Of a stretch of DNA of 64,000 nt, positions 63,378-64,000 are shown in pieces; the stretch's first letter is position 1, and the number at the start of each line of letters is the position of its first letter. The translations under genes and the position numbers were made by a program. The notes under the pieces were generated by a model. That model was not told the origin of the DNA. It made no database searches and saw only the letters and a list, made by a program, of their open reading frames with translations. Source of the DNA: Pseudomonadota bacterium (GTDB taxonomy: Bacteria; Desulfobacterota; Desulfovibrionia; Desulfovibrionales; Desulfovibrionaceae); NCBI GenBank assembly GCA_018817515.1, contig JAHIUD010000083.1, positions 52,723 to 116,722 on the forward strand, read 5' to 3'.

Positions 63378-64000
63378 CTAGCCCGGTATGACAATGTTGA
63401 ACGTCGTTCCAGAGTTATTTTCGCTTGTTACTGCAATGCTGCCGCCGTGCTCTTCCACAATTTTCTTTGTGGTCATGAGTCCAAGACCCGAGCCGCCCTC
63501 GCCCTTGGTGCTGAAAAATGCGGAAAACAGTCGGGACTTGGCCTCGTCGTCCAGGCCGCAGCCGTTGTCCGAGACGCTGTAGCGCACGCCGCCGCCCGAG
63601 TGGGGGGCCACAGTGATGCGCACCCGCCCGCCTGGGGCTTCCGGGCTGAAGCCTGCGGCCAGGCAGGCGTCCAGCGCGTTGCCCACCAGGTTCATCAGGC
63701 AGCGGTGCAGGGCCTCGGCGTCGAGGTTCACCTGCACAAGGTCCGGCGCCTGGTTCAGGGTCAGCTCCACGCCTGCGGCCTTGGCCTTGAGCAGCAGCAG
63801 TTCACAGACCTCGCGCGCGGGCAGGGCCGGGTCGCAGGGCACGGGCTTGAGGGCCTCGGGCTTGGCGTAGCGCAGCATCTCCAGCGAAAGGTTCTTGATC
63901 TTCTCGACGTTGGCCTTGAGCATCTCCCAGCCCTGCTCCAGGTAGGCGCGGCGGTCCATCTCCAGGCCCTTGCCCAGGAGGAAGATGCTGCCCTCCAGGC
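63378..64000 (-). CDS. Histidine kinase, 5' part beyond the window
   Basis: Partial: the frame stays open to the window edge (SIFLLGKGLEMDRRAYLEQGW continues upstream), so the ATG at 63959 is not taken as the start. The visible part has the end of the H-box helix, a dimer region (EKIKNLSLEMLRYAKPEAL) and a HATPase domain: MNLVGNALDAC, SDNGCGLDDEAK, GEGGSGLGLMTTKKIVEEHGGS. It is close in style to the hybrid kinase at 58855, with the same short H-box family. First gene of this signalling cluster in transcription order. Confidence 0.88.
   Translation of the reverse strand, partial: LEGSIFLLGKGLEMDRRAYLEQGWEMLKANVEKIKNLSLEMLRYAKPEALKPVPCDPALPAREVCELLLLKAKAAGVELTLNQAPDLVQVNLDAEALHRCLMNLVGNALDACLAAGFSPEAPGGRVRITVAPHSGGGVRYSVSDNGCGLDDEAKSRLFSAFFSTKGEGGSGLGLMTTKKIVEEHGGSIAVTSENNSGTTFNIVIPG

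Overview
The window is about 65% GC chromosomal DNA. It probably comes from a delta-proteobacterial sulfate reducer of the Desulfovibrionaceae type. This is an inference from gene content: an intact mraZ-to-ftsZ cluster without ddl, a ZraPSR-like metal-stress system, an orange-protein-like NifX/DUF134 pair, bacteriohemerythrin, a long fused radical SAM/DUF2344 protein, and dense two-component and universal-stress genes. No rRNA gene or marker protein fixes the genus.

Region 1 (1-13.2 kb) is mostly on the minus strand. It holds a cut-off DUF1566 gene, threonine aldolase next to gltX, a NifU C-terminal protein, a NifX-type protein with its DUF134 regulator and a 20-bp palindromic operator, an AT-rich orphan lipoprotein, and a zraP/zraS/zraR-like zinc or envelope-stress system with a sigma-54 promoter and upstream inverted half-sites. 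FmdB and a radical SAM protein follow. Region 2 (13.2-30.4 kb) is one tightly overlapping division and wall operon reading right to left: mraZ, rsmH, ftsL, ftsI, murE, murF, mraY, murD, ftsW, murG, murC, murB, ftsQ, ftsA, ftsZ, then the radical SAM gene. Five 10-bp-spaced MraZ boxes precede mraZ. Region 3 (30.6-39 kb) holds HD-GYP and PilZ signalling proteins, hemerythrin, a polysaccharide deacetylase, the large radical SAM protein and small lipoproteins.

Region 4 (39.12-58.15 kb) is a 19-kb integrated mobile island in the 3' half of tRNA-Ala(CGC). A perfect 48-bp direct repeat bounds it, and a tyrosine recombinase gene lies at its right end. The island is a mosaic. It carries a Hachiman anti-phage system (hamA-hamB), an unrecognised convergent pair (HD-domain protein facing a papain-like cysteine peptidase with a small basic partner), an unknown gene facing hamB, an AbiE/MenT-like nucleotidyltransferase toxin-antitoxin pair, and decayed resolvase and Fic fragments. 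Its core is plasmid-like: six 21-bp iterons, a candidate oriT, a MobV relaxase fused to a Toprim primase-like domain, a DUF927 helicase-like ATPase and two excisionase-type HTH proteins. That layout parallels the relaxase-primase logic of IncQ plasmids but uses different protein families.

Region 5 (58.2-64 kb) is again chromosomal: a SHOCT protein, a hybrid sensor kinase, two single-domain response regulators, a tandem universal stress protein, an unknown protein and a histidine kinase cut by the window end. The most promising new biology is the HD/peptidase module and the replication-mobilization core of the island.
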